Assembly: GCA_946545765.1 (NCBI GenBank)
Contig: CAMNNS010000042.1
Span: 1 to 11,490 of the forward strand
Direction of reading: 5' to 3'
Source of the DNA: an uncultured Bacteroidales bacterium
GTDB lineage: Bacteria > Bacteroidota > Bacteroidia > Bacteroidales > UBA932
DNA length: 11,490 nucleotides
Part shown: positions 1 to 5,957 of the stretch, one piece after another
Layout: each line of letters starts with the position of its first letter
Numbering within the stretch: the first letter of the stretch is position 1
Made by a program: the position numbers and the translations under genes
The notes under the pieces: model-generated
Seen by the model: the letters and a program-made list of their open reading frames with translations, nothing else
What the model was told of the DNA's origin: nothing
The model's database searches: none

Positions 1-162
1 ATTCTAATAGTTTATCTTAAAGCAAATAAGGAGAGTTATAATTTCAAGAAAAATGAACTAACAAAATTAGAGATTAACGGGAGACACGACACCTGCTTTG
101 CATTAAGATGCCCGGTGATAATAGAGGCTATTAGTGCAATTGCTATCGCTGAGCTTATATAA
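1..162 (+). CDS. aroC: C-terminal fragment of chorismate synthase (partial at left edge)
   Basis: This is an open frame entering from the left edge, 53 codons long and ending in TAA. Its last 28 residues contain GRHDTC, then R-C-P-V, then an I-I-E-A-I stretch. That fits the conserved C-terminal signature of chorismate synthase, R-H-D-P-C...R-A-V-P...E-A-M, with the usual distance of about 25 residues to the stop. The enzyme converts 5-enolpyruvylshikimate 3-phosphate to chorismate in the cytoplasm, using reduced FMN; it is the last common step of aromatic biosynthesis. The match is not perfect: threonine replaces the usual proline after RHD, and cysteine replaces alanine before the second proline. 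The gene converges on pnp. Only the tail is visible, so the identification rests on this one motif. Confidence 0.72.
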   Translation: MLIVYLKANKESYNFKKNELTKLEINGRHDTCFALRCPVIIEAISAIAIAELI

Positions 163-196
163 AAAACTCCCCAAAGATAATTCTCTTTGAGGAGTT
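161..196 (-). terminator. Rho-independent terminator between convergent aroC and pnp
   Basis: Two 13-base arms (165-177 and 184-196) pair at 12 of 13 positions around a six-base loop. Read on the minus strand, the hairpin is followed at once by a run of T (166 down to 161), as expected for the pnp end. On the plus strand there is no T run after the hairpin, so for aroC it would work less well or only as a transcript-stabilising stem. The pnp stop lies 21 bases before it. Confidence 0.85.
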
Positions 197-217
197 ACAA
201 ACTTCTATTAAGAATTT

Positions 218-2488
218 CTAATCTTCCTTATTTTCATTATGTTGTGTATGCTCAGATTCTCTTTTTTTATCTCTACCAAAGCCTCTTCTTTCTCCTCTAT
301 CGCCACCCCTTGGAGCCCCTCTTCTCCCCTCAGGGCGAGGTTTTCTTACGGGTTCTACATACCCCTCTGGTTTTGGAAGTAGTGCTTTCATAGACAAACG
401 CATTTTTCCTGTTTTCTCATCTATCTCTAAAAGTTTAACATCTACTTCATCTCCAACATTTAGAATATCTGAAACTTTTTCTGTCTTCTCCCAAGCAAGT
501 TCAGAGATATGAAGAAGTCCCTCTTTACCAGGAAGTATCTCAACAAAAGCACCAAAATCTAATAGAGAAGCCACCTTACCATGATAAACTTGACCAACTT
601 CTGGAACAGTAGTAATCCCTTTTATCCAATTAAATGCACTATCCATACTCTCCTTATTGATACCAAATATATCAACAACTCCAATTGTTGTCCCATCTGG
701 TTGTTTCTCCTCTGTAATTGTAATAGTTGTATTTGTTGTCTTTTGAATCTCTTGAATAACTTTTCCACCTGTTCCTATTACAGCACCTATAAATTCACCT
801 GGTATTCTAAGTTGTACAATTCTTGGTGCATGAGGTTTAAGCTCTTCTCTTGGCTCAGAGATAGTCTTCATCATCTCACCCATTATGTGCAAACGTGCCT
901 CTTTTGCTTGAGCAAGTGCCTTTGCCATAATCTCTTCAGACAAACCATCACATTTAATATCCATTTGAGTAGCTGTGATACCATCTTTGGTCCCTGCCAC
1001 TTTAAAATCCATATCTCCTAAATGGTCTTCATCGCCGAGAATATCAGATAATATAGCATACTTACCATTTTGTTCTATTAAACCCATAGCTACGCCTGCA
1101 ACAGGTTTTTTGAATTTAATACCCGAATCCATAAGGGCTAAACAACCAGCACAAACGCTTGCCATAGAAGAAGACCCATTACTCTCTAAAATATCAGATA
1201 CAACCCTTACAGCATACGGATTATCCTCCCCTACAGGCACCATTGGTTTTAAAGCCCTCATAGCAAGGTTACCATGCCCTATCTCTCTTCTCCCTACTCC
1301 TCTTGAAGCCCTTGCATCACCTGTAGAGAATGGTGGGAAATTATAATGTAAAACAAATTGTTCGCTTCCTTGAATAAGAACCTCATCAATTTCTTTCATG
1401 TCTAACTTGGTACCAAGAGTTACAGTAGCTAAAGACTGAGTCTCCCCACGAGTAAATATTGCACTACCATGAGCACAAGGGAGATAATCTACTTCACACC
1501 AAATAGGGCGAACTTGGGTTGTGTTTCTACCATCTAATCTTACCCCTTCATTAAGAATCATATCTCTCATCGCTTTCTTCTCAACTGCGGCGTAATATCT
1601 ATTTACCATAAACTCCTTCTCTTCTCTTTCTTCCTCTGGTAAAGTTTGCATAAACTCCTCTTTTAGAGCCTCAAAAGCCTCTGTACGCTCCTGCTTAGAT
1701 AAAGAACTTTTTGCTATTTTATAACATTTATCATAGCAGAATTTTTGACAAGCCTCTCTAATCTCCTCATCATTAACCTCATGAGAATATTCTCTCTTTT
1801 GAGTTTTACCTGCTGCCTCTGTAAGTTCATTGAGAACAGCACAATGTCTCTTTATCTCTTGATGGGCAAACATTATAGCACTCAACATAACATCCTCGCT
1901 CACCTCATTCATCTCTCCCTCAACCATCATTATATTTTTATCGGTAGCCCCAACCATCAATTCTAAATCTATCCCTTCCATCTCAGAAAAAGATGGGTTT
2001 ATTTTAAACTCACCATTTTTCCTAACTACTCTAACTTCTGATAATGGTCCATTAAAAGGTATATCAGTAACAGCCAACGCAGCAGCAGCGGCTAATCCTG
2101 CCAACGCATCGGGCTGAGTATCTTTGTCTGCAGAAATAAGATTAACATTAACAAATACAGCAGCATGAAAATCTTCTGGGAATAACGGGCGTAAAGCTCT
2201 GTCTATAAGCCTTGCTATCAATATCTCATAATCACTCGGTTTGCCCTCTCTCTTCATAAATCCGCCAGGGAATCTCCCTGCAGAATAAAACTTCTCTTTA
2301 TAATCTACTTGAAGTGGCAGAAAATCAATATCCTCTTCTGCTTCTTTTGCACAAGTTACAGTGGCAAGAAGCATAGTGCCACCCATTTTTACAACAGCCG
2401 AGCCATCTGCCTGCTTGGCTAATTTACCAGTCTCAATTTCTATTATTCTACCATCTGCGAGCTGGATTTCTTTCTTAATTATATTCAT
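218..2488 (-). CDS. pnp: Polynucleotide phosphorylase (PNPase)
   Basis: This is a 3'-to-5' phosphorolytic exoribonuclease that releases nucleoside diphosphates during mRNA decay and acts as a cytoplasmic trimer. The order of parts is typical: a first RNase PH domain (about residues 10-145), a helical linker (about 235-315), a second RNase PH domain (about 320-545), a KH domain (about 555-620) with GTGG at 572-575, and an S1 domain (about 630-700). The phosphate-binding GSSSMA lies at 438-443 and the catalytic pair at D486 and D492. The last 45 residues form a basic Arg/Gly-rich tail with an acidic end, a disordered RNA-binding type of extension. The start at 2488 gives 756 residues beginning MNIIKKEIQLADGR, the usual N-terminus. 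The frame stays open to a GTG at 2533, but that codon lies inside the glyA terminator hairpin. No Shine-Dalgarno site and no clear separate promoter are visible. Confidence 0.98.
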   Translation of the reverse strand: MNIIKKEIQLADGRIIEIETGKLAKQADGSAVVKMGGTMLLATVTCAKEAEEDIDFLPLQVDYKEKFYSAGRFPGGFMKREGKPSDYEILIARLIDRALRPLFPEDFHAAVFVNVNLISADKDTQPDALAGLAAAAALAVTDIPFNGPLSEVRVVRKNGEFKINPSFSEMEGIDLELMVGATDKNIMMVEGEMNEVSEDVMLSAIMFAHQEIKRHCAVLNELTEAAGKTQKREYSHEVNDEEIREACQKFCYDKCYKIAKSSLSKQERTEAFEALKEEFMQTLPEEEREEKEFMVNRYYAAVEKKAMRDMILNEGVRLDGRNTTQVRPIWCEVDYLPCAHGSAIFTRGETQSLATVTLGTKLDMKEIDEVLIQGSEQFVLHYNFPPFSTGDARASRGVGRREIGHGNLAMRALKPMVPVGEDNPYAVRVVSDILESNGSSSMASVCAGCLALMDSGIKFKKPVAGVAMGLIEQNGKYAILSDILGDEDHLGDMDFKVAGTKDGITATQMDIKCDGLSEEIMAKALAQAKEARLHIMGEMMKTISEPREELKPHAPRIVQLRIPGEFIGAVIGTGGKVIQEIQKTTNTTITITEEKQPDGTTIGVVDIFGINKESMDSAFNWIKGITTVPEVGQVYHGKVASLLDFGAFVEILPGKEGLLHISELAWEKTEKVSDILNVGDEVDVKLLEIDEKTGKMRLSMKALLPKPEGYVEPVRKPRPEGRRGAPRGGDRGERRGFGRDKKRESEHTQHNENKED

Positions 2489-2512
2489 AATGTCATCTAT
2501 AAATTGCAATAC

Positions 2513-2539
2513 AAAAAACGGTCTGCAAACCACAGACCG
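2513..2539 (-). terminator. Rho-independent terminator after glyA, in the pnp leader
   Basis: CGGTCTG (2519-2525) and CAGACCG (2533-2539) form a perfect 7-bp stem around a seven-base loop. On the minus strand it is followed directly by six T residues (2518 down to 2513). It lies 13 bases after the glyA stop and 25 bases before the pnp start. It should therefore end glyA transcripts, or limit how much read-through reaches pnp. Confidence 0.88.
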
Positions 2540-2552
2540 CTAAAAGAGCAGA

Positions 2553-3833
2553 CTACCAAATGTTTAAAGGCCGTCCCGACATTAGTTGTTCAACTTGTCC
2601 ACGAACATTTTCTAAAACTTTTTCGTCTGTTATATTATTAAGTACTTTGTCTATTAAATCCACTATGTGCCTTATATCGTTCTCTTTTAATCCTCTTGTT
2701 GTTACAGCAGGTGTACCAATTCTTATTCCCGATGTTTGGAAAGGTGAGCGGTTATCAAAAGGAACCATATTTTTATTAACAGTAATATCTGCCTGCACAA
2801 GGGTATTCTCAACTAACTTACCTGTTAAATCTGGGAACTTTGTCCTAAGGTCTATAAGCATCATGTGATTATCTGTACCACCGCTAACCACTTTGTAACC
2901 TCGTGCCAAAAATTCTTCTGCCATCACCTGAGCATTTGTCCTAACTTGCTCTACATAAGTTTTAAATTCTGGTTGTAGAGCCTCAAAGAATGCTACAGCT
3001 TTTGCCGCAATACAATGCTCAAGAGGACCACCTTGTATCCCAGGGAATACAGAAGAATTGAGTACAGCACTCATCATTTTGGTCTCTCCCTTAGGGGTCT
3101 TTAAGCCCCAAGGATTCTCAAAATCTTTACCCATAAGGATTATACCACCTCTTGGACCTCTTAATGTCTTATGTGTTGTAGAGGTTACGATATGAGCATA
3201 TTTAACTGGATTTTTCAAAAGACCTTTTGCTATAAGACCTGCAGGATGAGCCATATCTACCCAAAATATAGCACCAACCTTATCAGCTATTGAACGCATT
3301 CTCTCCCAATCCCACTCTCTTGAATATGCAGAAGCTCCACCAATGATTAGTTTAGGTTTAGTCTCTATCGCTTTCTTCTCCATATCGTCATAATCTACAA
3401 GTCCTGTCTCCTCGTTAAGCCCATATGCTACAGCTTTATACATCTTTCCCGATATGTTTACAGGAGAACCATGTGTAAGGTGACCACCCATATCTAAGTT
3501 TAGACCCATAAAGGTCTCACCAGGGTTAATACAAGCCATCATAACTGCCATATTTGCCTGTGCTCCCGAGTGTGGCTGAACATTAGCATATTCTGCCTCA
3601 AAAAGCTCGCAAATACGATCAATCGCAACTTTCTCTATCTTATCAACCTCCTGACATCCACCATAATACCTATGACCGGGATAACCTTCTGCATACTTAT
3701 TGGTACAAACAGAACCCAACGCTTCCAAAACTTGTTTACTAACAAAGTTCTCAGAAGCAATTAGTTCCACACCACGGGTCTGGCGATTCTCCTCTCTTTT
3801 TATCAACTCTAAAATCTCTAAATCTTGTTTCAT
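2553..3833 (-). CDS. glyA: Serine hydroxymethyltransferase
   Basis: This PLP-dependent cytoplasmic enzyme interconverts serine and glycine while passing the one-carbon unit to tetrahydrofolate. It is the main source of one-carbon groups for purine, thymidylate and methionine synthesis. The 426-residue length is normal for the bacterial family. The N-terminal part has ELIASENF (23-30) and the YAEGYPGHRYYGG block (47-59). The cofactor-binding aspartate and histidine are D193 and H196 in WVDMAHPAGL. The PLP Schiff-base lysine is K222 in STTHKTLRGPRGG. A SGIRIGTPA block lies near the C-terminus. The ATG at 3833 gives the standard N-terminus. A phylum-type promoter lies just upstream and a hairpin terminator just downstream, so it is probably transcribed mostly alone, with some read-through into pnp. 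Confidence 0.98.
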   Translation of the reverse strand: MKQDLEILELIKREENRQTRGVELIASENFVSKQVLEALGSVCTNKYAEGYPGHRYYGGCQEVDKIEKVAIDRICELFEAEYANVQPHSGAQANMAVMMACINPGETFMGLNLDMGGHLTHGSPVNISGKMYKAVAYGLNEETGLVDYDDMEKKAIETKPKLIIGGASAYSREWDWERMRSIADKVGAIFWVDMAHPAGLIAKGLLKNPVKYAHIVTSTTHKTLRGPRGGIILMGKDFENPWGLKTPKGETKMMSAVLNSSVFPGIQGGPLEHCIAAKAVAFFEALQPEFKTYVEQVRTNAQVMAEEFLARGYKVVSGGTDNHMMLIDLRTKFPDLTGKLVENTLVQADITVNKNMVPFDNRSPFQTSGIRIGTPAVTTRGLKENDIRHIVDLIDKVLNNITDEKVLENVRGQVEQLMSGRPLNIW

Positions 3834-3870
3834 ATTAATAATTCTTTTTATTGTTCTAAAAAATAGGCCA

Positions 3871-3901
3871 CAAAGATAGAAAAATATAGATTAAATCCAA
3901 A
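3871..3901 (-). promoter_or_regulatory. Bacteroidetes-type promoter of glyA
   Basis: On the minus strand, TTTG (3901-3898) is followed after exactly 19 bases by TATCTTTG (3878-3871). This matches the Bacteroidetes sigma consensus TTTG-N19-21-TAnnTTTG. Transcription would start about seven bases further on, leaving a leader of roughly 30 bases before the glyA ATG. Confidence 0.78.
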
Positions 3902-3966
3902 CACAGAAAGTTCAATCTACAAATTTTAAGATGAACCCATTTAGTGATACACATTTGTGCTATAAT

Positions 3967-3991
3967 TGTCACTTAATAACAAATAGTGACA
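3967..3991. repeat. Inverted repeat TGTCACT-N11-AGTGACA in the divergent glyA/trmH intergenic region
   Basis: Two perfect 7-base arms (3967-3973 and 3985-3991) flank an 11-base AT-rich spacer. There is no T run, so it does not look like a terminator. Its centre is about 35 bases upstream of the trmH -7 box and about 80 bases upstream of the glyA -33 box. That placement would suit a dimeric regulator, but no regulator is known from the sequence. A related half site, AGTGATA, lies at 3943-3949. Confidence 0.4.
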
Positions 3992-4013
3992 GAAACTTGT
4001 AAATAATAATTTG

Positions 4014-4021
4014 TAGCTTTG
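4014..4021 (+). promoter_or_regulatory. -7 box of the RNA methyltransferase promoter
   Basis: TAGCTTTG matches the Bacteroidetes -7 consensus TAnnTTTG. It lies 31 bases before the ATG at 4053, giving a leader of about 25 bases. No good TTTG is found 19-21 bases upstream; the nearest TTG is 14 bases away. The promoter may be weak or activator-dependent. Confidence 0.6.
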
Positions 4022-4052
4022 CACGAAATATTTAAAAGAAACCTCTTAAAAT

Positions 4053-4613
4053 ATGAGTAATAGAAAACTACTAAATAGCGAATTGGGGAGAATGAGCATT
4101 GAGGAGTTTAAATTAGCTCCAAGAATCCCGATTGTAGTTGTTTTAGATAATGTAAGAAGCCAATTTAATATTGGAGCCGCTTTTAGAAGTGCAGATGCAT
4201 TTGCCACTCAAAAAGTTATTTTATGTGGGATTTGTGCACAGCCTCCAACAGCAGAAATCCATAAATCTGCTTTAGGAGCAGAACTCTCTATAGATTGGGA
4301 ATATTTTGAAAAAACAGAAGATGCCATTATCAATTTAAGAAACGAGGGATATACAATTGTAAGTATAGAGCAGGCAGAAAATGCTATTATGTTAAACCAA
4401 TTTAGCAAAAAAGAAAACTCTTTTTTCCCAAATAAAAAGTATGCCCTTATATTTGGTAATGAAGTACACGGAGTAGAACAAAATGTGGTAAATTTATCTG
4501 ATATAGTTATTGAAATACCCCAAAGAGGAACTAAACATTCTATCAATGTGAGTGTTAGCATAGGTGTTGTGTTATGGGAATTTTTTAAAAACTATATGCA
4601 ATGTGATTCCTAA
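4053..4613 (+). CDS. SpoU/TrmH-family RNA 2'-O-methyltransferase
   Basis: This is a 186-residue single-domain SPOUT methyltransferase with all three SpoU motifs. Motif 1 is NVRSQFNIGAAFRSADAF (33-50), with N39 and the catalytic-type R45. Motif 2 is ALIFGNEVHGV (131-141). Motif 3 is IEIPQRGTKHSINVSVSIG (153-171). These form the trefoil-knot S-adenosylmethionine site, and the family methylates the ribose 2'-OH of tRNA or rRNA as a dimer. The protein lacks the N-terminal substrate-binding domain of the rRNA-type enzymes. A tRNA target is therefore plausible, but the sequence does not show which RNA or position is modified. The ATG at 4053 follows the -7 box at a normal distance. The next gene starts 79 bases later behind its own -7 box, so the two need not form an operon. 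Confidence 0.93.
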   Translation: MSNRKLLNSELGRMSIEEFKLAPRIPIVVVLDNVRSQFNIGAAFRSADAFATQKVILCGICAQPPTAEIHKSALGAELSIDWEYFEKTEDAIINLRNEGYTIVSIEQAENAIMLNQFSKKENSFFPNKKYALIFGNEVHGVEQNVVNLSDIVIEIPQRGTKHSINVSVSIGVVLWEFFKNYMQCDS

Positions 4614-4658
4614 ACTCTTCTAATGTTGTAGTGTAATGGTTTTTGAATTTAAATGTTC

Positions 4659-4666
4659 TATCTTTG
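4659..4666 (+). promoter_or_regulatory. -7 box of the zinc metallopeptidase promoter
   Basis: TATCTTTG, 26 bases before the ATG at 4693, matches TAnnTTTG exactly. The expected -33 position holds no clear TTTG; a TTTTTG lies only 13 bases upstream. The remaining 79-base gap after the methyltransferase stop holds no hairpin terminator, so read-through from upstream is also possible. Confidence 0.6.
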
Positions 4667-4692
4667 CGAGATAATTTATAAATTATATTAGT

Positions 4693-5559
4693 ATGAGACT
4701 AAATAACAGAAGAATAAGCAGTAATGTTGAGGACCGCCGTGGTATGAAAGGGGGAGCTAAAGCTGGAATGGGTATAGGTGGTCTTATAATTATTGGATTA
4801 CTTACCTGGATTTTAGGGGGCAATCCTTTAAGTGTTATAAGTGAATCTGGCTCAGATATTATGGGGAGTATCTCACCTTCTGGAAGTTCATATACCCCCA
4901 CACAAGAGGAGGAACAACTTGCTGAGTTTTCTAAGAAGATACTTGCAGGGACAGAAGATGTATGGAGTTCTATTTTTGAGCAAATGGGTAAAATTTATGA
5001 ACCTCCAACTTTAGTGTTATTTACAAATAGTGTACAAAGTGGTTGTGGGGGTGCTACCTCTTCAGTTGGGCCATTTTACTGCTCTGCCGATAAAAAGCTA
5101 TACATAGATTTATCATTCTTTAGTCAAATGAAGCAACAACTTGGTGCAGATGGTGATTTTGCTTATGCTTATGTTATTGCTCACGAAGTAGGGCATCATG
5201 TGGAGAATCTTTTAGGAACATTAGAACAGGTACATAAAAAAATGGCTCAATCTGATAAAGTTACAGCAAATAAGTTAAGTGTAAGATTAGAACTTCAAGC
5301 AGATTTTTATGCTGGTATATGGGGGCACTATGATAACAAAATGTTTGGTTCTTTAGAACCTGGAGACATAGAAGAGGCAATAAAGTGTTCAGAGGTTATA
5401 GGTGATGACTATCTACAAAAGAAAGCACAAGGTTATGCTGTTCCCGATTCTTTTACTCATGGCACCTCTAAACAGAGGATGAAATGGCTGTTATTAGGAT
5501 TACGCACTGGAGATATAAGTAAAGGAAATACTTTTCGGTACTCCGATTCTGAATTATAA
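4693..5559 (+). CDS. Membrane-anchored neutral zinc metallopeptidase (YpfJ family)
   Basis: The 288-residue protein matches the YpfJ-type 'neutral zinc metallopeptidase' family along its whole length. It opens with a conserved RRISSNVEDRRG segment (6-17) and a Gly-rich stretch, then one hydrophobic membrane segment (about 24-41). A Ser/Pro-rich linker (about 50-70) leads to the catalytic domain. The zinc motif is HEVGH (164-168), with E165 as the general base. The ELQADFYAG segment (200-208) supplies acidic residues that could be the third zinc ligand. C118 and C130 flank the conserved GCGGATSSVGPFYC block (117-130) and could form a disulfide if the domain is outside the cytoplasm. The physiological substrate of the family is not known to me. 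The start is fixed by the family's characteristic N-terminus and the upstream -7 box. Confidence 0.93.
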   Translation: MRLNNRRISSNVEDRRGMKGGAKAGMGIGGLIIIGLLTWILGGNPLSVISESGSDIMGSISPSGSSYTPTQEEEQLAEFSKKILAGTEDVWSSIFEQMGKIYEPPTLVLFTNSVQSGCGGATSSVGPFYCSADKKLYIDLSFFSQMKQQLGADGDFAYAYVIAHEVGHHVENLLGTLEQVHKKMAQSDKVTANKLSVRLELQADFYAGIWGHYDNKMFGSLEPGDIEEAIKCSEVIGDDYLQKKAQGYAVPDSFTHGTSKQRMKWLLLGLRTGDISKGNTFRYSDSEL

Positions 5560-5606
5560 TTCAATAATTAGTTATGGAGTTGGTCTCACTTAATATTATT
5601 TTAGTT

Positions 5607-5627
5607 AAAAACTTGTTAAGTTTTTTT
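5607..5627 (+). terminator. Weak AT-rich hairpin with T run after the metallopeptidase gene
   Basis: AAAAACTT (5607-5614) and AAGTTTTT (5618-5625) pair around a three-base loop, and the T run continues for two more bases. It sits 48 bases after the stop, where a terminator is expected. The stem has only two G-C pairs (one per CTT/AAG core side), so its strength is doubtful. Confidence 0.4.
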
Positions 5628-5631
5628 AAAC

Positions 5632-5665
5632 TTTGATTGAAGTTTTAAATTTTCCTATATCTTTG
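5632..5665 (+). promoter_or_regulatory. Bacteroidetes-type promoter of the small peptide/lipoprotein unit
   Basis: TATCTTTG (5658-5665) is an exact TAnnTTTG -7 box. Upstream, TTTG at 5632-5635 (22-base gap) or TTG at 5637-5639 (18-base gap) could act as the -33 element; neither has the ideal 19-21 spacing. Transcription would begin near 5672, giving a leader of about 50 bases before the small gene. Confidence 0.65.
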
Positions 5666-5681
5666 GGGGCGATATTCACAA

Positions 5682-5700
5682 ATGTGTATCTCGAACACAT
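5682..5700 (+). promoter_or_regulatory. Hairpin in the leader of the small peptide gene
   Basis: ATGTGT (5682-5687) pairs perfectly with ACACAT (5695-5700) around a seven-base loop. The left arm can also pair backwards: CACA (5677-5680) with TGTG (5683-5686). The two stems share bases and cannot coexist. No T run follows, so this is not a terminator. Whether it affects translation or RNA stability is unknown. Confidence 0.35.
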
Positions 5701-5719
5701 ATAAAACACAAACGTAAAA

Positions 5720-5899
5720 ATGAAAGCAAAAAAAGAAAAATTAGAGTACCTATCTCCTATGATACTAACAGAGTATCATAATGTATATAATTGGGTTATA
5801 GCCTCTTCTCATGAAGGTCTTGACGATGGAGACGATATTTTTGGCTCTTCTAAAGGAGATTCTCATGAGGACCTATATGATGATGGAGATTTATTTTAA
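5720..5899 (+). CDS. Small acidic peptide (59 aa) preceding the surface lipoprotein
   Basis: An ATG-started frame of 59 codons ends in TAA and sits 55 bases behind a good -7 box. The N-terminus is basic (MKAKKEKLEY), followed by a short mixed region with LSPMILTEY (11-19). The rest is strongly acidic. Two 12-residue blocks, SHEGLDDGDDIF (30-41) and SHEDLYDDGDLF (48-59), align without gaps with seven identities, and the second ends exactly at the stop. There is no signal peptide, membrane segment or cysteine. Short proteins with a basic start, a Y-x-x-P-like motif and an acidic tail are common in Bacteroidales and often sit near surface-protein genes, but no function is established for this one. 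The lipoprotein gene starts 58 bases later with no promoter or terminator between, so the two are probably co-transcribed. The repeat and promoter argue for a real gene. Confidence 0.68.
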   Translation: MKAKKEKLEYLSPMILTEYHNVYNWVIASSHEGLDDGDDIFGSSKGDSHEDLYDDGDLF

Positions 5900-5957
5900 C
5901 TGATTACTTAGCAATTGATACCGATAAGAAATATGAAATAATACAATACAAACAGAT

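Noticed and set aside
581..1021. 146-codon plus-strand open frame opposite pnp, rich in Cys, Asn and Leu
   Set aside because: It lies wholly antisense to the well-supported pnp gene, has odd composition and no recognisable domain; a shadow frame. The same applies to the frames at 187-393, 975-1346, 1745-1966, 2361-2543, 2560-2868 and 3570-3764.
2486..2533. Upstream GTG start adding 15 residues to PNPase
   Set aside because: The extension would be encoded by the glyA terminator hairpin and its T run, and the family's N-terminus begins at the ATG at 2488.
4208..4561. 117-codon minus-strand frame inside the RNA methyltransferase gene
   Set aside because: It is antisense to a gene with all three SpoU motifs and is explained by that gene's codon pattern.
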